Shown here in pieces: positions 16,565-25,258 of a stretch of 64,000 bases of DNA (its first letter is position 1; every line of letters begins with the position of its first letter). A program made the translations under genes and the position numbers. The notes beneath the pieces are model-generated. The model was given only the letters and a program-made list of their open reading frames with translations. It searched no databases and was not told the DNA's origin. Source of the stretch: Brevundimonas sp. NIBR10. Its GTDB lineage: Bacteria; Pseudomonadota; Alphaproteobacteria; Caulobacterales; Caulobacteraceae. The DNA is taken from NCBI RefSeq assembly GCF_027912515.1, contig NZ_CP115464.1, positions 1,364,001-1,428,000 of the forward strand, in the 5' to 3' direction.

Positions 16565-18547
16565 TCAGGTCCGGGAAGTCCAACCGCAGGGCTTGCCGCG
16601 GTTCTGCTCGGTCAGCCAGGCGTTCAGCGGGGCGAAATAGTCGAGGATCGCTGAGGCGTCGTTGCCCGTTTCGCCGGTGAAGGCCTGCATGGCCTCGGGC
16701 CACGGGCGCGACTGGCCCATCTCCATCATCGCATTGAAACGCTGGCCGACGGCTTCGTTGCCATAGATCGAACAGCGGTGCAGCGGCCCCGTCCAGCCGA
16801 CCTGCTTGCAGGCCGCCCTCTGGAACTGGAACTGGTAGATGTGGGCCAGGAAGTACCGCGTATACGGCGTGTTGCCGGGCACATGGTATTTCGCGCCGGG
16901 ATCGAAGGCGTCGGCCGGACGCGGTCCGGGCGGGACCAGACCCTGGTATTTCAGCATGTCGGCGGTCCAGGCGGCGTTGTACTGGTCCGGGGCCGTCCGG
17001 CCAGCGAACACATCCCAGCGCCAGCGATCGACCATCAGGCCGAAGGGCAGGAAGGCGATCTTGTCGAGCGCCATCTTTAGCAGGAAGGGGATGTCCTCGG
17101 CCTCGCCCGGCACGGTCTGCAACAGGCCGATCTGGTTCAGATAAGTGGGGGTCAGGGCAGACAGACCGACGAAGTCGCCGATGGCCTCGTGGAAGCCGTC
17201 GTTTGCCCCGTTCTTGAACAAGAAGGGTTGGCTCGAATAGGCCCGCTGATAGACGTTGTGGCCCAGCTCATGGTGGACCGTATAGAAGTCGTCGCCGTTG
17301 ACCTGGGTGCACATCTTGATGCGCACATCCTCGAGATTGTCGATGTCCCAGGCTGAAGCGTGACAGACCACTTCGCGGTCGCGTGGCCGGGTGATCTGGC
17401 TGCGTTCCCAGAAGGTCTGGGGCAGGGGTGCGATGCCCAGCGAGGTGTAGAAGCCCTCGCCCGTCTTGACCATTTTCGTGGCGTCGTACTGGGCTGAGGT
17501 CAACAGCTCGGTCAGATCGTAGCTGGACGCGCCACCGGTGGTCGGGGCCACGACGTCATAGATATTGCCCCACTGCTGCGACCACATATTGCCCAGCAGA
17601 TCGGCCCGGATCGGGCCGGTCGCGGGCTGGACCGCATCGCCGTATTTCGCGTTCAGCCGGGCCCGCACGTAGCAGTGCAGGTTCTCGTAGAAGGGCCGGA
17701 CCTGGCCCCACAGCCGGTCGGTCTCGGTGGCGAAGGCGTCGGGTGCCATGTCGTAACCGGCCCGCCACATGGCCCCGGTGTCGGCAAAGCCCAGCTCCTG
17801 CGAGCCTGCATTGGCGATCTCGACGAGGCGCGCATAGTCTTCGCGCATGACTGGCGAAATGGTGCGCCAGCCTTCGTACAGGGCCTTGGTCTCGGCCGGA
17901 TCGCGGCTCTCGGCGATCAGGATGTTGGCCTCGTCCAGGGTGATGGTCTTGCCCTCGAACTCGAACTTGCCGGTGGAATACGTCGAGTCCAGCCGCGTGG
18001 TGATCTCGGCCAGTTCGGCGGCCGCGCCCGGGCGGTTGGGGGCCGGCAGGACAATGCCCTGGCGCATCAGGTTCAGCTTGCGCCGCACGTCGGGAGCGGT
18101 CTCGACGTCGTTGAAGCGGGCGGCGGCGTTGGCCAGCTGGACCTGAAGCTCCGTCATCTCGCCGTTGACCTTGGCCTCCAGCCACATGGTGTCGAAGGTG
18201 ATGTTGGTGGCGCGGGTCCACTGCACCCGCTGGGCATATTCGCTGAGCGTCGCCAGCTTGGCCTCGGCCTCCGCCACGAAGGCGGCGGCGCCTTCGGCCG
18301 TGGCGGGCTGTTCGGTGACGGCGGAGGTTGAAGGGGCGGATGCGCCGGACTTCAGCGAGTCGGATGTGAGGGGTTCTGCCTGAAAGCGTGCCGGAGGAGT
18401 CTGGCCGGTTGGGACATAGGCGGTCCCGGCTGGAGCGTCCGGCGATACACCGGTCGAGCGCGTGTCGAAGTATCCGTTTCCGACGCAGCCGGTCAGGGAC
18501 AGGCCAAGCGCGCAGGCGGCGACGGCGGACAGCAGATGACGCTTCAT
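16565..18547 (-). CDS. Peptidyl-dipeptidase A (M2, ACE-like) lipoprotein
   Basis: A 660-residue zinc metallopeptidase of family M2, the angiotensin-converting-enzyme family. The active site HHELGHNVYQ lies at 425-434 and the third zinc ligand in HEAIGD at 453-458; the downstream chloride/substrate region RYFLAHIYQFQFQRA is also present. The N-terminus (ALGLSLTGC) is a lipoprotein signal, and residues about 25-85 are low-complexity linker. It should act in the periplasm or outer membrane, trimming dipeptides from peptides. It is on the same strand as mtgA, with only 66 bases between them. Confidence 0.93.
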   Translation of the reverse strand: MKRHLLSAVAACALGLSLTGCVGNGYFDTRSTGVSPDAPAGTAYVPTGQTPPARFQAEPLTSDSLKSGASAPSTSAVTEQPATAEGAAAFVAEAEAKLATLSEYAQRVQWTRATNITFDTMWLEAKVNGEMTELQVQLANAAARFNDVETAPDVRRKLNLMRQGIVLPAPNRPGAAAELAEITTRLDSTYSTGKFEFEGKTITLDEANILIAESRDPAETKALYEGWRTISPVMREDYARLVEIANAGSQELGFADTGAMWRAGYDMAPDAFATETDRLWGQVRPFYENLHCYVRARLNAKYGDAVQPATGPIRADLLGNMWSQQWGNIYDVVAPTTGGASSYDLTELLTSAQYDATKMVKTGEGFYTSLGIAPLPQTFWERSQITRPRDREVVCHASAWDIDNLEDVRIKMCTQVNGDDFYTVHHELGHNVYQRAYSSQPFLFKNGANDGFHEAIGDFVGLSALTPTYLNQIGLLQTVPGEAEDIPFLLKMALDKIAFLPFGLMVDRWRWDVFAGRTAPDQYNAAWTADMLKYQGLVPPGPRPADAFDPGAKYHVPGNTPYTRYFLAHIYQFQFQRAACKQVGWTGPLHRCSIYGNEAVGQRFNAMMEMGQSRPWPEAMQAFTGETGNDASAILDYFAPLNAWLTEQNRGKPCGWTSRT

Positions 18548-18613
18548 GGGAATTCTCCGAACAGGCGAAGGATCAAGGGTGAAGCGGTGGCTTGCGTCAA
18601 GCGCCGCCGCAGA

Positions 18614-19315
18614 TCAGCGTGGCCGGATCACGCAGGCGGCCAGCCCCTCATTCCTGACCACACGGGCAGACGCCTGGATTCGCGCGGCGCGCCTGCGAAC
18701 ATAGGGACCGGGCGTGGCGGCGTCGTAGCGGCGGGGGCTGGGCAGGATTGCGGCCAAGCGGGCGGCCTGCTGCGGTGTCAGGTCGCGCGCGGACTTGCCG
18801 AACCAGTGACGGGCGGCGGCCTCTGCGCCGTAGACCCCTGGCGCCCATTCGGCGACGTTCAGATAGACCTCCAGAGTGCGACGCTTGCCCCAGATGGTCT
18901 CGATCAGGACGGTATAGCCCGCCTCCAGCCCCTTGCGGATCCAGTCGCGGCCGGGCCAGAGGAAGACGTTCTTGGCGGTCTGCTGGCTGATGGTCGAGCC
19001 GCCCCTGACTCTTCCGCCATCCTCGTTGTGGGCCAGCGCCTTCTGGATCGCCTCGATGTCGAAGCCGCGATGGGAACAGAACCGCGCGTCCTCGGCGGCG
19101 ATGGCCGAGTAGACCAGATTGGGCGAGATATCGTTCAGGCCCCGCCAGCGATAGTCGAGGCCTTTGCCGCCCAGGGCCTGTTGCACCATCAGGATGGTGA
19201 CGGGCGGGGGGATCAGGGCGTGGACCAGGACCCCGCCGATCGGCAGGAAGCACAGCACCAGAAAGGCGATGAGGAAGGGCCGGCTGCGCCGACCGAGCTT
19301 TGGAACCCCGAACAT
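18614..19315 (-). CDS. mtgA: Monofunctional peptidoglycan glycosyltransferase
   Basis: A 233-residue GT51 enzyme with one N-terminal membrane anchor (about 13-35). The catalytic motif AAEDARFCSHRGFD is followed by GGSTISQQTAKN, and EVYLNVAEWAPGVYGAEAAA lies further on. It polymerises lipid II into glycan strands at the periplasmic side of the inner membrane and has no transpeptidase domain. The length is normal for MtgA. It is followed by the M2 peptidase gene and preceded by a very small membrane-protein gene. Confidence 0.95.
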   Translation of the reverse strand: MFGVPKLGRRSRPFLIAFLVLCFLPIGGVLVHALIPPPVTILMVQQALGGKGLDYRWRGLNDISPNLVYSAIAAEDARFCSHRGFDIEAIQKALAHNEDGGRVRGGSTISQQTAKNVFLWPGRDWIRKGLEAGYTVLIETIWGKRRTLEVYLNVAEWAPGVYGAEAAARHWFGKSARDLTPQQAARLAAILPSPRRYDAATPGPYVRRRAARIQASARVVRNEGLAACVIRPR

Positions 19316-19357
19316 GGGTCCATGTTCGTCATCCCGGCGCGGCTGGCAAGAGCGGCC

Positions 19358-19483
19358 TCAGGATGCCGCGTTGACGTCCCATAAAAAGACGACGGCCAGG
19401 CCTGCGCCGAGAACGGCAATCAGGATGATCACGGCCAGGCAGCCCCAGACCATTGTGCCGCCTCCGCTGTCGTTCCTGTTCAT
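19358..19483 (-). CDS. 41-residue single-pass membrane protein
   Basis: The ATG at 19483 is preceded by GGGGAGG with good spacing, and the product is mostly one hydrophobic helix (MVWGCLAVIILIAVLGAGLA) with a short polar N-terminus. It sits 42 bases upstream of mtgA on the same strand. Function unknown. A longer reading frame exists upstream, but that part shadows the WD40 gene in another frame. Confidence 0.5.
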   Translation of the reverse strand: MNRNDSGGGTMVWGCLAVIILIAVLGAGLAVVFLWDVNAAS

Positions 19484-19527
19484 CTCGCCTCCCCGGCCAG
19501 AGCCGAGGATGAGGTGATTCGACCCGA

Positions 19528-20493
19528 TCAGGCCTCTACGACACCGGCGTTTCCGTCCTCGTCGGCCCATGCGACGAGGCGGCCGTCGGGGGACAGGGCG
19601 AGGGCGGCGATCGGTGCGCCCCTGTCGGCCTTGACGAAGTTCAACCCCTGGCCGGCCGGATCGGCCCACCAGACCCGGCCATCGCTCAGGCCCGCTGCGA
19701 GAACGCCGTGCTTCGGCCGTGCCGCCACGAGGGTGACCAGACTGCCTTCGTCATAGCCGATCTCGGTGGCTTCCCGGCCCATGGGTCCGTTGGCGCCGAT
19801 GAAGGGCCAGAGCACGGCGCCCTGGGCCCCCGAGGTGGCCATCAACTGGCCGTTCGACAGGAAGGCGACCGAGCGGACCTTGGACGGATAGCCGCCCATC
19901 CGCATGTCCTTGGAATCCTTGAGTCTCCAACCGTGCAGCTGGGCGTCCTGCATCATGGTGACGACGAAGTTTCCATCCGGAGAGAAGGCCACGCCGGTGT
20001 GGGACCCGGCCCATTTCAGCATCGTCGGCTTCTGCTTCTCGATCCGCGCGTACCACAGGGCGCAACCGCCGTAGGTCGAGGCGGCGATCCGCCGGCCCTT
20101 TGGGTCGAAGGCCACGCCGGACACGGTGCGCTCATGCGCATAGTCGCGGCGGAAGTAGACGTCGGTGGCATCGATGACCGACAGGGTCTTGCCCGAGGAA
20201 AAGGCGATCAGCTTCGATTCAGGCGAGGCGTCGATGGAATCGATCCACTGGCCGTTCACCGAGGTGGCCAGGACGCCGGCCTCGGTCTTTCGCGACCAGA
20301 TCACCCGCCCGTCGTCGCCGCCCGTGACGACGCCGTCGCCCGAGGGGTGGACCGCAGCGCACAGGATGGCACCGTCGTGGACAGCGTTGTAACTGCCGTC
20401 CTCGAACCGCACCGATCCGTCGCCGAGCGTGAAGATGGCACCGGAGTTGTCGAACAGGGCGGCGGTGATCTGGGCGTCGAAGGTGAAGCTCAC
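19528..20493 (-). CDS. WD40-repeat protein, partner of the CobW GTPase
   Basis: I place the start at the GTG at 20493, which overlaps the cobW stop (GTGA); this gives 321 residues starting [13 protein letters not shown]. The chain is made of WD40-like blades, for example [22 protein letters not shown] and [10 protein letters not shown], so a beta-propeller is expected. No signal peptide is visible. CobW-family zinc GTPases are often followed by a WD40 gene in alphaproteobacteria, suggesting a scaffold role in metal handling; that role is inference. Confidence 0.8.
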   Translation of the reverse strand: MSFTFDAQITAALFDNSGAIFTLGDGSVRFEDGSYNAVHDGAILCAAVHPSGDGVVTGGDDGRVIWSRKTEAGVLATSVNGQWIDSIDASPESKLIAFSSGKTLSVIDATDVYFRRDYAHERTVSGVAFDPKGRRIAASTYGGCALWYARIEKQKPTMLKWAGSHTGVAFSPDGNFVVTMMQDAQLHGWRLKDSKDMRMGGYPSKVRSVAFLSNGQLMATSGAQGAVLWPFIGANGPMGREATEIGYDEGSLVTLVAARPKHGVLAAGLSDGRVWWADPAGQGLNFVKADRGAPIAALALSPDGRLVAWADEDGNAGVVEA

Positions 20494-21581
20494 GCCGCGC
20501 AGGCCTCGAACCCGGCCTTCAGTGCCGCTTCGTCTAGGTCGCGGCCGATGAAGACGGCGCGGGACCAGCGGCGTTCGGTGGCACCCCATTCGCGCTGCAG
20601 GTCGCCTTCCAGGATCATGTGGACGGCCTGGAAGACCATGCGACGGTCCTCGCCCTGGACATCGATGATCCCCTTGGCGCGCAGGATGTTCTGACCCTGC
20701 TCGCCCAGCAATCGGTCGAGCCAGTTGGTGAACTTGACCCCGTTCAGCGGGCGATCGAGCGACAGGGACACGCCCTTGATGTCGTCGTTGTGGGCGTGGC
20801 CCCTGGCCCCGTGGTGATGGTCGCCATCGTGTCCATGGTCATGCCCGTGATCGTGGTCGTGATGATCGTGGCCGCAATGTTCGTCATGGACGTGGCCGAC
20901 CTCGCCGTGGGCGGGGTTGGCGAACTCGGGGTTGATGTCGAGGATCCGCTCCAGGTCGAAGCCGCCGAGACCCAGGACCTGGTCCAGCGGCACGTTGGCA
21001 CGTTCGGCGCGGGTGATGGGGGCCAGGGGGTTGAGTTTGCGCAGGCGCTGTTCGACGGCGATCAGTTCGGCCTCGGAGGCGAGGTCGGTCTTGTTGAGGA
21101 TGATCCGGTCGGCGAAGGCGACCTGTTCGCGGGCCTCTTTCGAGTCATCCAGCCGGGCCATGACGTGTTTGGCGTCGACCAGGGCGGTGACGCTGTCGAG
21201 CTGGGTCTTGGCCTTGACGTCCTCGTCGACGAAGAAGGTCTGTGCGACCGGGCCGGGATCGGCCAGGCCGGTGGTCTCGACGATGATGGCGTCGAAGGCG
21301 GGCTTACCTGGGCGCTGGCGCTTCATCAGGCCGGCGACGACGCGGATCAGGTCGCCGCGCACCGTGCAGCAGACGCAGCCGTTGTTCATCTCGAACACGT
21401 CCTCGTCGGCCCCGACGACCAGGTCGTTGTCGATGCCGATCTCGCCGAACTCGTTGACGATGACGGCGTAACGCTTGCCGTGATCCTCGGTCAGGATGCG
21501 GTTCAGCAGGGTGGTCTTGCCTGCGCCGAGATAGCCGGTGAGGACGGTGACGGGGATCTTGGCGGCAACGGTGTCGGTCAT
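20490..21581 (-). CDS. CobW/ZNG1-family GTPase with His-rich metal-binding region
   Basis: A 363-residue G3E GTPase: Walker [16 protein letters not shown] near the N-terminus, the metal motif CVCCTV at about 68-73, ETTGLADP, and NKTD for guanine recognition. Between about 225 and 270 there is a very His/Asp-rich stretch ([19 protein letters not shown]) before the CobW C-terminal domain. These proteins deliver zinc to client metalloenzymes under starvation. It is the third gene of the operon with the CDF transporter upstream and the WD40 gene overlapping downstream. The Zur-like box upstream of the first gene supports zinc rather than cobalt. Confidence 0.88.
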   Translation of the reverse strand: MTDTVAAKIPVTVLTGYLGAGKTTLLNRILTEDHGKRYAVIVNEFGEIGIDNDLVVGADEDVFEMNNGCVCCTVRGDLIRVVAGLMKRQRPGKPAFDAIIVETTGLADPGPVAQTFFVDEDVKAKTQLDSVTALVDAKHVMARLDDSKEAREQVAFADRIILNKTDLASEAELIAVEQRLRKLNPLAPITRAERANVPLDQVLGLGGFDLERILDINPEFANPAHGEVGHVHDEHCGHDHHDHDHGHDHGHDGDHHHGARGHAHNDDIKGVSLSLDRPLNGVKFTNWLDRLLGEQGQNILRAKGIIDVQGEDRRMVFQAVHMILEGDLQREWGATERRWSRAVFIGRDLDEAALKAGFEACAA

Positions 21582-21621
21582 GGGCCGCTAGATGGCGGCT
21601 TGGACCCAATTTGGGAAGGGG

Positions 21622-22590
21622 TCAGCAGTCTGGGCAATCGGCCATCGGCTCGTTTTCCAGCTGGAGCGTGGTGTGGCCGATGGAGAAGCGCTTCCGGGCC
21701 ATGGCTTGGGCCTCGGCCAGCAGGATGCCGGTGTCGGCCCGGTCGTGAACCAGGTGGGCGGTCAGGGCGGTCTCGGTGGTCGACAAGCCCCAGACGTGCA
21801 GGTCATGGACCGCCGACACCCCGGGCAGGGCCAGGAAGGCGGCGCGGATGGCGGCGACATCGACCCCTCGCGGCGCGGCATCCAGGGCCAGGTTGACCGA
21901 ATCCTTCAGCAGTCCCCAGGTCCCGACCAGGATCACGATGACGATGACGATCGACACCAGCGGATCGAGGATCGACCAGCCGCTGAAAAGGATGATCGCC
22001 CCGGAGATCACCACGCCGATCGAGACGGCGGCGTCCGCCATCATGTGCAGATAGGCCCCACGCGCGTTGAGGTCCGAATGCTGATCCCGCATGAACAGTA
22101 GCGCCGTGCCCAGGTTGATGACGAAGCCGATGCCGGCCACGATCATGACGACGCCGGACTGGACAGGCGCGGGATCGGCCAGGCGCTGAACAGCCTCAAA
22201 GGCGATGGCTCCACAGGCGAAGATCAGCAGCAGGGCATTGGCCAGAGCGGCCAGGACGGTGGCCTTGCCGAAGCCGTAGGTGAGCTGTTGGCCCGCCGCG
22301 CGTCTGGCCAGGACGGCGGCGCCCCCGGCCATGGCCAGACCGAGCACATCGGACAGATTGTGGCCCGCGTCGGCCATCAAGGCGGTCGAACCGCTGTAGA
22401 TCCCCGCGCCGAACTCACAGGCCACGAAGGCCAGGTTGACGATCAGCCCGACGGCATAGCGCCAGTCGCCGGTATCGACCGGCCCATGGGCGTGGCCGTG
22501 GTGGCCGTGGCCCGCGTGGGAATGGCCGTGGTCGTGACCATGATGTCCATGGTCATGGTCGTGATGGGCGTGGTCATGGGGGGAGGCCAT
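21622..22590 (-). CDS. Cation diffusion facilitator (zinc/cobalt transporter)
   Basis: A 322-residue CDF-family protein. It has a His-rich cytoplasmic N-terminus, six membrane segments with the intramembrane metal sites ADAGHNLSDV and the second HMMADA-SIGV segment, and a C-terminal cytoplasmic domain containing VHDLHVWGLS. CDF proteins usually export Zn2+, Co2+ or Ni2+ from the cytoplasm in exchange for protons. It is 9 bases downstream of the preceding membrane-protein gene and 40 bases upstream of cobW. If the operon is Zur-repressed, an exporter in it is unexpected (see findings). Confidence 0.92.
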   Translation of the reverse strand: MASPHDHAHHDHDHGHHGHDHGHSHAGHGHHGHAHGPVDTGDWRYAVGLIVNLAFVACEFGAGIYSGSTALMADAGHNLSDVLGLAMAGGAAVLARRAAGQQLTYGFGKATVLAALANALLLIFACGAIAFEAVQRLADPAPVQSGVVMIVAGIGFVINLGTALLFMRDQHSDLNARGAYLHMMADAAVSIGVVISGAIILFSGWSILDPLVSIVIVIVILVGTWGLLKDSVNLALDAAPRGVDVAAIRAAFLALPGVSAVHDLHVWGLSTTETALTAHLVHDRADTGILLAEAQAMARKRFSIGHTTLQLENEPMADCPDC

Positions 22591-22599
22591 GTCTGACCC

Positions 22600-23265
22600 T
22601 TAGTGCTGATGCAGCACGACGAGAAGGCCGATCCCGATCAGGGCGAGGCCCAGGATGGCACCTTCGTAGCGAACCCATCGCTCAAGCCGCAGCACCGAGG
22701 CCCCTGCGCGAGCCAGGGTTGTGAACAGGCCCATGCCGAGCAGCGTTCCCGCCAGAAAGGCCAGGGTCAGCAGGGACAGGGCGAAAATCCCCTCCTGCGC
22801 TGAGGACATATAGATCGGCAGCAGCACCTCGCCCGGCGACACCGCCAGCATGACGACCAGTCCCCAGAAGGCTGCGGCGTGGGAGACGGTGGGTTCGGAT
22901 AGCTCAAGTGTCGGGCCGTCGGCGGTGAGGGGCGCGGGGCGGCGCACGACCGCCCGGATCAGGTAGAAGGTCCCGAAGGCGAACAACAGAATGGCCGACA
23001 GGTTGGGCAGTATGCCGGCGACCAGCTGATCCAGGGCCAGGCCCGCCGCGACGATCAGGCCGCCGACGACGGCGGTGGAGGCGATGTGGGCGACCCCTGC
23101 GGCACCGACGGAGGCCAGGGTCCGGGTCAGGGTCCAGCGCTGTGCCCGGCCGACCAGGACGAACGGCAGCCAGTGGGTCGGAAGCGCGGCGTGCAGAAAC
23201 GCCGCCACAAAACCGCCGCCCAGCAGCGACAGCAGCACATCCAGTTCAAGATCAGGCGACGACAT
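22600..23265 (-). CDS. Multipass membrane protein, TauE/NicO-like
   Basis: A 221-residue protein with about six hydrophobic segments. HAALPTHWLPF in the first third and VMLAVSPGEVLLPIY in the middle are polar motifs within membrane segments, as in metal or sulfite permeases of the LysE/TauE/NicO superfamilies. I cannot name the exact family. It is the first gene of the probable zinc operon, with the Zur-like box 18 bases before its ATG. A transport or metal-sensing role is inferred from position. Confidence 0.65.
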   Translation of the reverse strand: MSSPDLELDVLLSLLGGGFVAAFLHAALPTHWLPFVLVGRAQRWTLTRTLASVGAAGVAHIASTAVVGGLIVAAGLALDQLVAGILPNLSAILLFAFGTFYLIRAVVRRPAPLTADGPTLELSEPTVSHAAAFWGLVVMLAVSPGEVLLPIYMSSAQEGIFALSLLTLAFLAGTLLGMGLFTTLARAGASVLRLERWVRYEGAILGLALIGIGLLVVLHQH

Positions 23266-23282
23266 CGCCGATCCTGTAGCGT

Positions 23283-23295
23283 GTTACTTTATAAC
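23283..23295 (-). promoter_or_regulatory. Candidate Zur operator
   Basis: The 13-base sequence GTTATAAAGTAAC (minus strand) closely resembles the alphaproteobacterial Zur core GTTATA-n-TATAAC, with both GTTA/TAAC ends intact. It lies 18-30 bases upstream of the first gene of the CDF-CobW operon, where bound repressor would cover the promoter -10 region. The consensus is from memory. Confidence 0.5.
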
Positions 23296-23314
23296 GGTCG
23301 AGTGGTTTTTGTGG

Positions 23315-24970
23315 TCACGGTCGGCGGTACACCACCTTGCCGTCCACGATGGTCAGGACGGCGTGGCCCTTGGGGATATCCGCTTCGGGGACCGTCATCA
23401 GGTCGATGTCGAAGGCGGTGAAGTCGGCGCGCTTGCCGACCTCGATGGTGCCCAGTTCCTTTTCGCGGAAGCTGGCGTAGGCGGGGGCGGTGGTGAACAT
23501 GGCCAGCGCCTGCTGGCGCGACACCGCCTCGGCCGGTCGCCAGTCGGGACCCTGGAAGCCGTCGAGGTCTCGGCGGGTCACGGCGGCGTAGAACTCGATC
23601 AGGGGATCGCCGCGTTCGACCGGGGCGTCCGAGCCGCCGACCACCACGACATTCCAGTCCAGCAGGCTGCGCCAGGCATAGGCACCGTCCAGTCGGGCGT
23701 CGCCGAGCCGGGCCGGGGCGAAGTGGAAGTCGCCGATCGCGTGGCTGGGCTGCATCGAGGCGATGACGTTCAGGGCGGCGAAGCGGCGCTCGTCCGAGGG
23801 GCGCATGATCTGGGCGTGCTCGATACGCCAGCGGTGATCGCGAATGGCGGGCGTCTCGCCGTTCACATTCATCATGGCGTCCAGATACCAGTCGAGCACC
23901 AGCGAATTGCCCCGGTCGCCGATGGCGTGGGTGGCGACCTGGATCCCCGAGCGAAAAGCCTGTTCGTACAGGGGGGTGATCTCGGCCGCTGAGGTCTGGA
24001 GCAGGCCCGAGGTGTGGGGATCGTCGGAATAGGGCTCGAACAGGGCCGCGCCGCGCGATCCGAGGGCACCGTCGACGTAGAATTTGATCGCGCGGGTGAT
24101 GACGCGGCCGTCGGCGACGCTGCGGGGACCGGAGGCGATCAGGGCCTGGGCCCCGTCGGGGGTGACGGAGTTGTAGACGCGTATCGGGGCCTCGCCGGCT
24201 TCGGCCATCGTCTCCAGCAGGGGGATGTCCTTCCAGGGCGCGCTCATGAAATGGACGCCGGTCCAGCCATAGGCGGCCTCGACCCGGAACCCGGCGCGGT
24301 AGGCGTCGCGCAGGGCTTCGGGGTCCGCCTGGGGCCGCAGGGTCTCAACGAGGTCCATGGCGGCGTCGAGCAGGAAGCCGGTGGGCTTGCCAGAAGCATC
24401 CCGGGCGATCTCGCCGCCAGAGGGGGCCTGGGTGCTCGCATCGATCCCGGCGGCGGCAAGCGCCGCAGACGAAGCCGTGACGGCGTGACCGTCGGCGCGG
24501 CCCAGCAGGACGACCCGGCCAGGAGCGGCGGCGTCGAGGTCGGCGGCGGTCAGGAAGCGCGGGCCATTGGCACTCTCAGGCCAGCGGGTCTCGATCCAGC
24601 CGCGGCCGATGATGGGGCCGGTCGGGTGGGCCCGGGCCCATGCGGTTAGTTTCGCCATGGCCTCTGCGAGGGAAGCGGAGCCCTCGAGATTCAGGGTCAG
24701 TTCGCGCCAGCCGATGCCGTCCAGATGAGCATGGCCGTCGGTGAAACCGGGGAACAGGGTGGCACCTTTCAGGTCGATCTCCTGAAGCGCATCGCGGGTC
24801 ACCCCGGGATCCTCGCCGACATAGTCGATGATGCCGCCACGGACGATGACGACCTCGGGGCTGGGGGCGTTGGCGACCCCGGTGTTGATCGTGCCGCCCC
24901 GGATGATCAGGTTCTGCGCGGCGGCCGGGCCGGCGGCGAGCAGGGCGGCGAGGATGAGGAGAGATTTCAT
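23315..24970 (-). CDS. Exported amidohydrolase, YtcJ-like
   Basis: A 551-residue metal-dependent amidohydrolase with a clear signal peptide (LLILAALLAAGPAAAQ). The metal-binding GFTDGHAHLDG lies near residue 75, with conserved His in ATHAIGDRG and WRIEHAQI and Asp in GGSDAPVE. These match the YtcJ/Amidohydro_3 family acting on N-acyl or amide substrates; the real substrate is unknown. Secretion suggests scavenging. It is transcribed alone, downstream of nothing obvious on the minus strand. Confidence 0.88.
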   Translation of the reverse strand: MKSLLILAALLAAGPAAAQNLIIRGGTINTGVANAPSPEVVIVRGGIIDYVGEDPGVTRDALQEIDLKGATLFPGFTDGHAHLDGIGWRELTLNLEGSASLAEAMAKLTAWARAHPTGPIIGRGWIETRWPESANGPRFLTAADLDAAAPGRVVLLGRADGHAVTASSAALAAAGIDASTQAPSGGEIARDASGKPTGFLLDAAMDLVETLRPQADPEALRDAYRAGFRVEAAYGWTGVHFMSAPWKDIPLLETMAEAGEAPIRVYNSVTPDGAQALIASGPRSVADGRVITRAIKFYVDGALGSRGAALFEPYSDDPHTSGLLQTSAAEITPLYEQAFRSGIQVATHAIGDRGNSLVLDWYLDAMMNVNGETPAIRDHRWRIEHAQIMRPSDERRFAALNVIASMQPSHAIGDFHFAPARLGDARLDGAYAWRSLLDWNVVVVGGSDAPVERGDPLIEFYAAVTRRDLDGFQGPDWRPAEAVSRQQALAMFTTAPAYASFREKELGTIEVGKRADFTAFDIDLMTVPEADIPKGHAVLTIVDGKVVYRRP

Positions 24971-25014
24971 GGCCGGTATCGGTGGTCGGTGGACGAGAAG
25001 AGGTCAAGCGTGAT

Positions 25015-25037
25015 CCTTCTCCCCTTGCGGGAGAAGG
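25015..25037. repeat. Short palindromic element CCTTCTCCC/GGGAGAAGG
   Basis: A perfect 9-bp stem with a 5-base loop between the amidohydrolase start and the leuA leader. No T-run is present. Elements of this style are common intergenic repeats in Caulobacterales; a loosely similar one appears near 36190. Confidence 0.6.
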
Positions 25038-25096
25038 AAAGAAGCGTGTTGCGCATTTTTGATGCGCCGAGGTCCAAAGCGCGCTAGGTGGCGGGC

Positions 25097-25186
25097 ATGG
25101 ATCGTTCCGTTTCGTCCGTTCTGACGCCTGCGCAACGCCTTTCGGCACTTGCGGACCTGCGACTTATGGACGGCCTCCGGGGCTGA
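25097..25186 (+). CDS. Probable leu leader peptide upstream of leuA
   Basis: A 29-codon frame with AGGTGG just upstream of its ATG encodes six leucines (about 20 percent), using CTG, CTT and CTC codons. It ends 72 bases before leuA. Its stop codon lies in the 5' arm of a hairpin (25181-25212). Leader peptides rich in the end-product amino acid are the classical sign of attenuation control of leuA. The leucines are not consecutive, so this is a moderate call. Confidence 0.5.
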   Translation: MDRSVSSVLTPAQRLSALADLRLMDGLRG

Positions 25187-25219
25187 CGGCGACCCGGCGG
25201 CGGCATTCAGCCACTTCGC
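25181..25219 (+). terminator. Possible attenuator hairpin before leuA
   Basis: GGCTGA (25181-25186) can pair with TCAGCC (25207-25212) around a GC-rich insert, and CTTTT follows at 25218-25222. The 5' arm overlaps the leader stop codon. It is short and not a strong terminator. Confidence 0.35.
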
Positions 25220-25258
25220 TTTTCCACACACGAACATCCAGATGAAGGAGCCGCGCCG

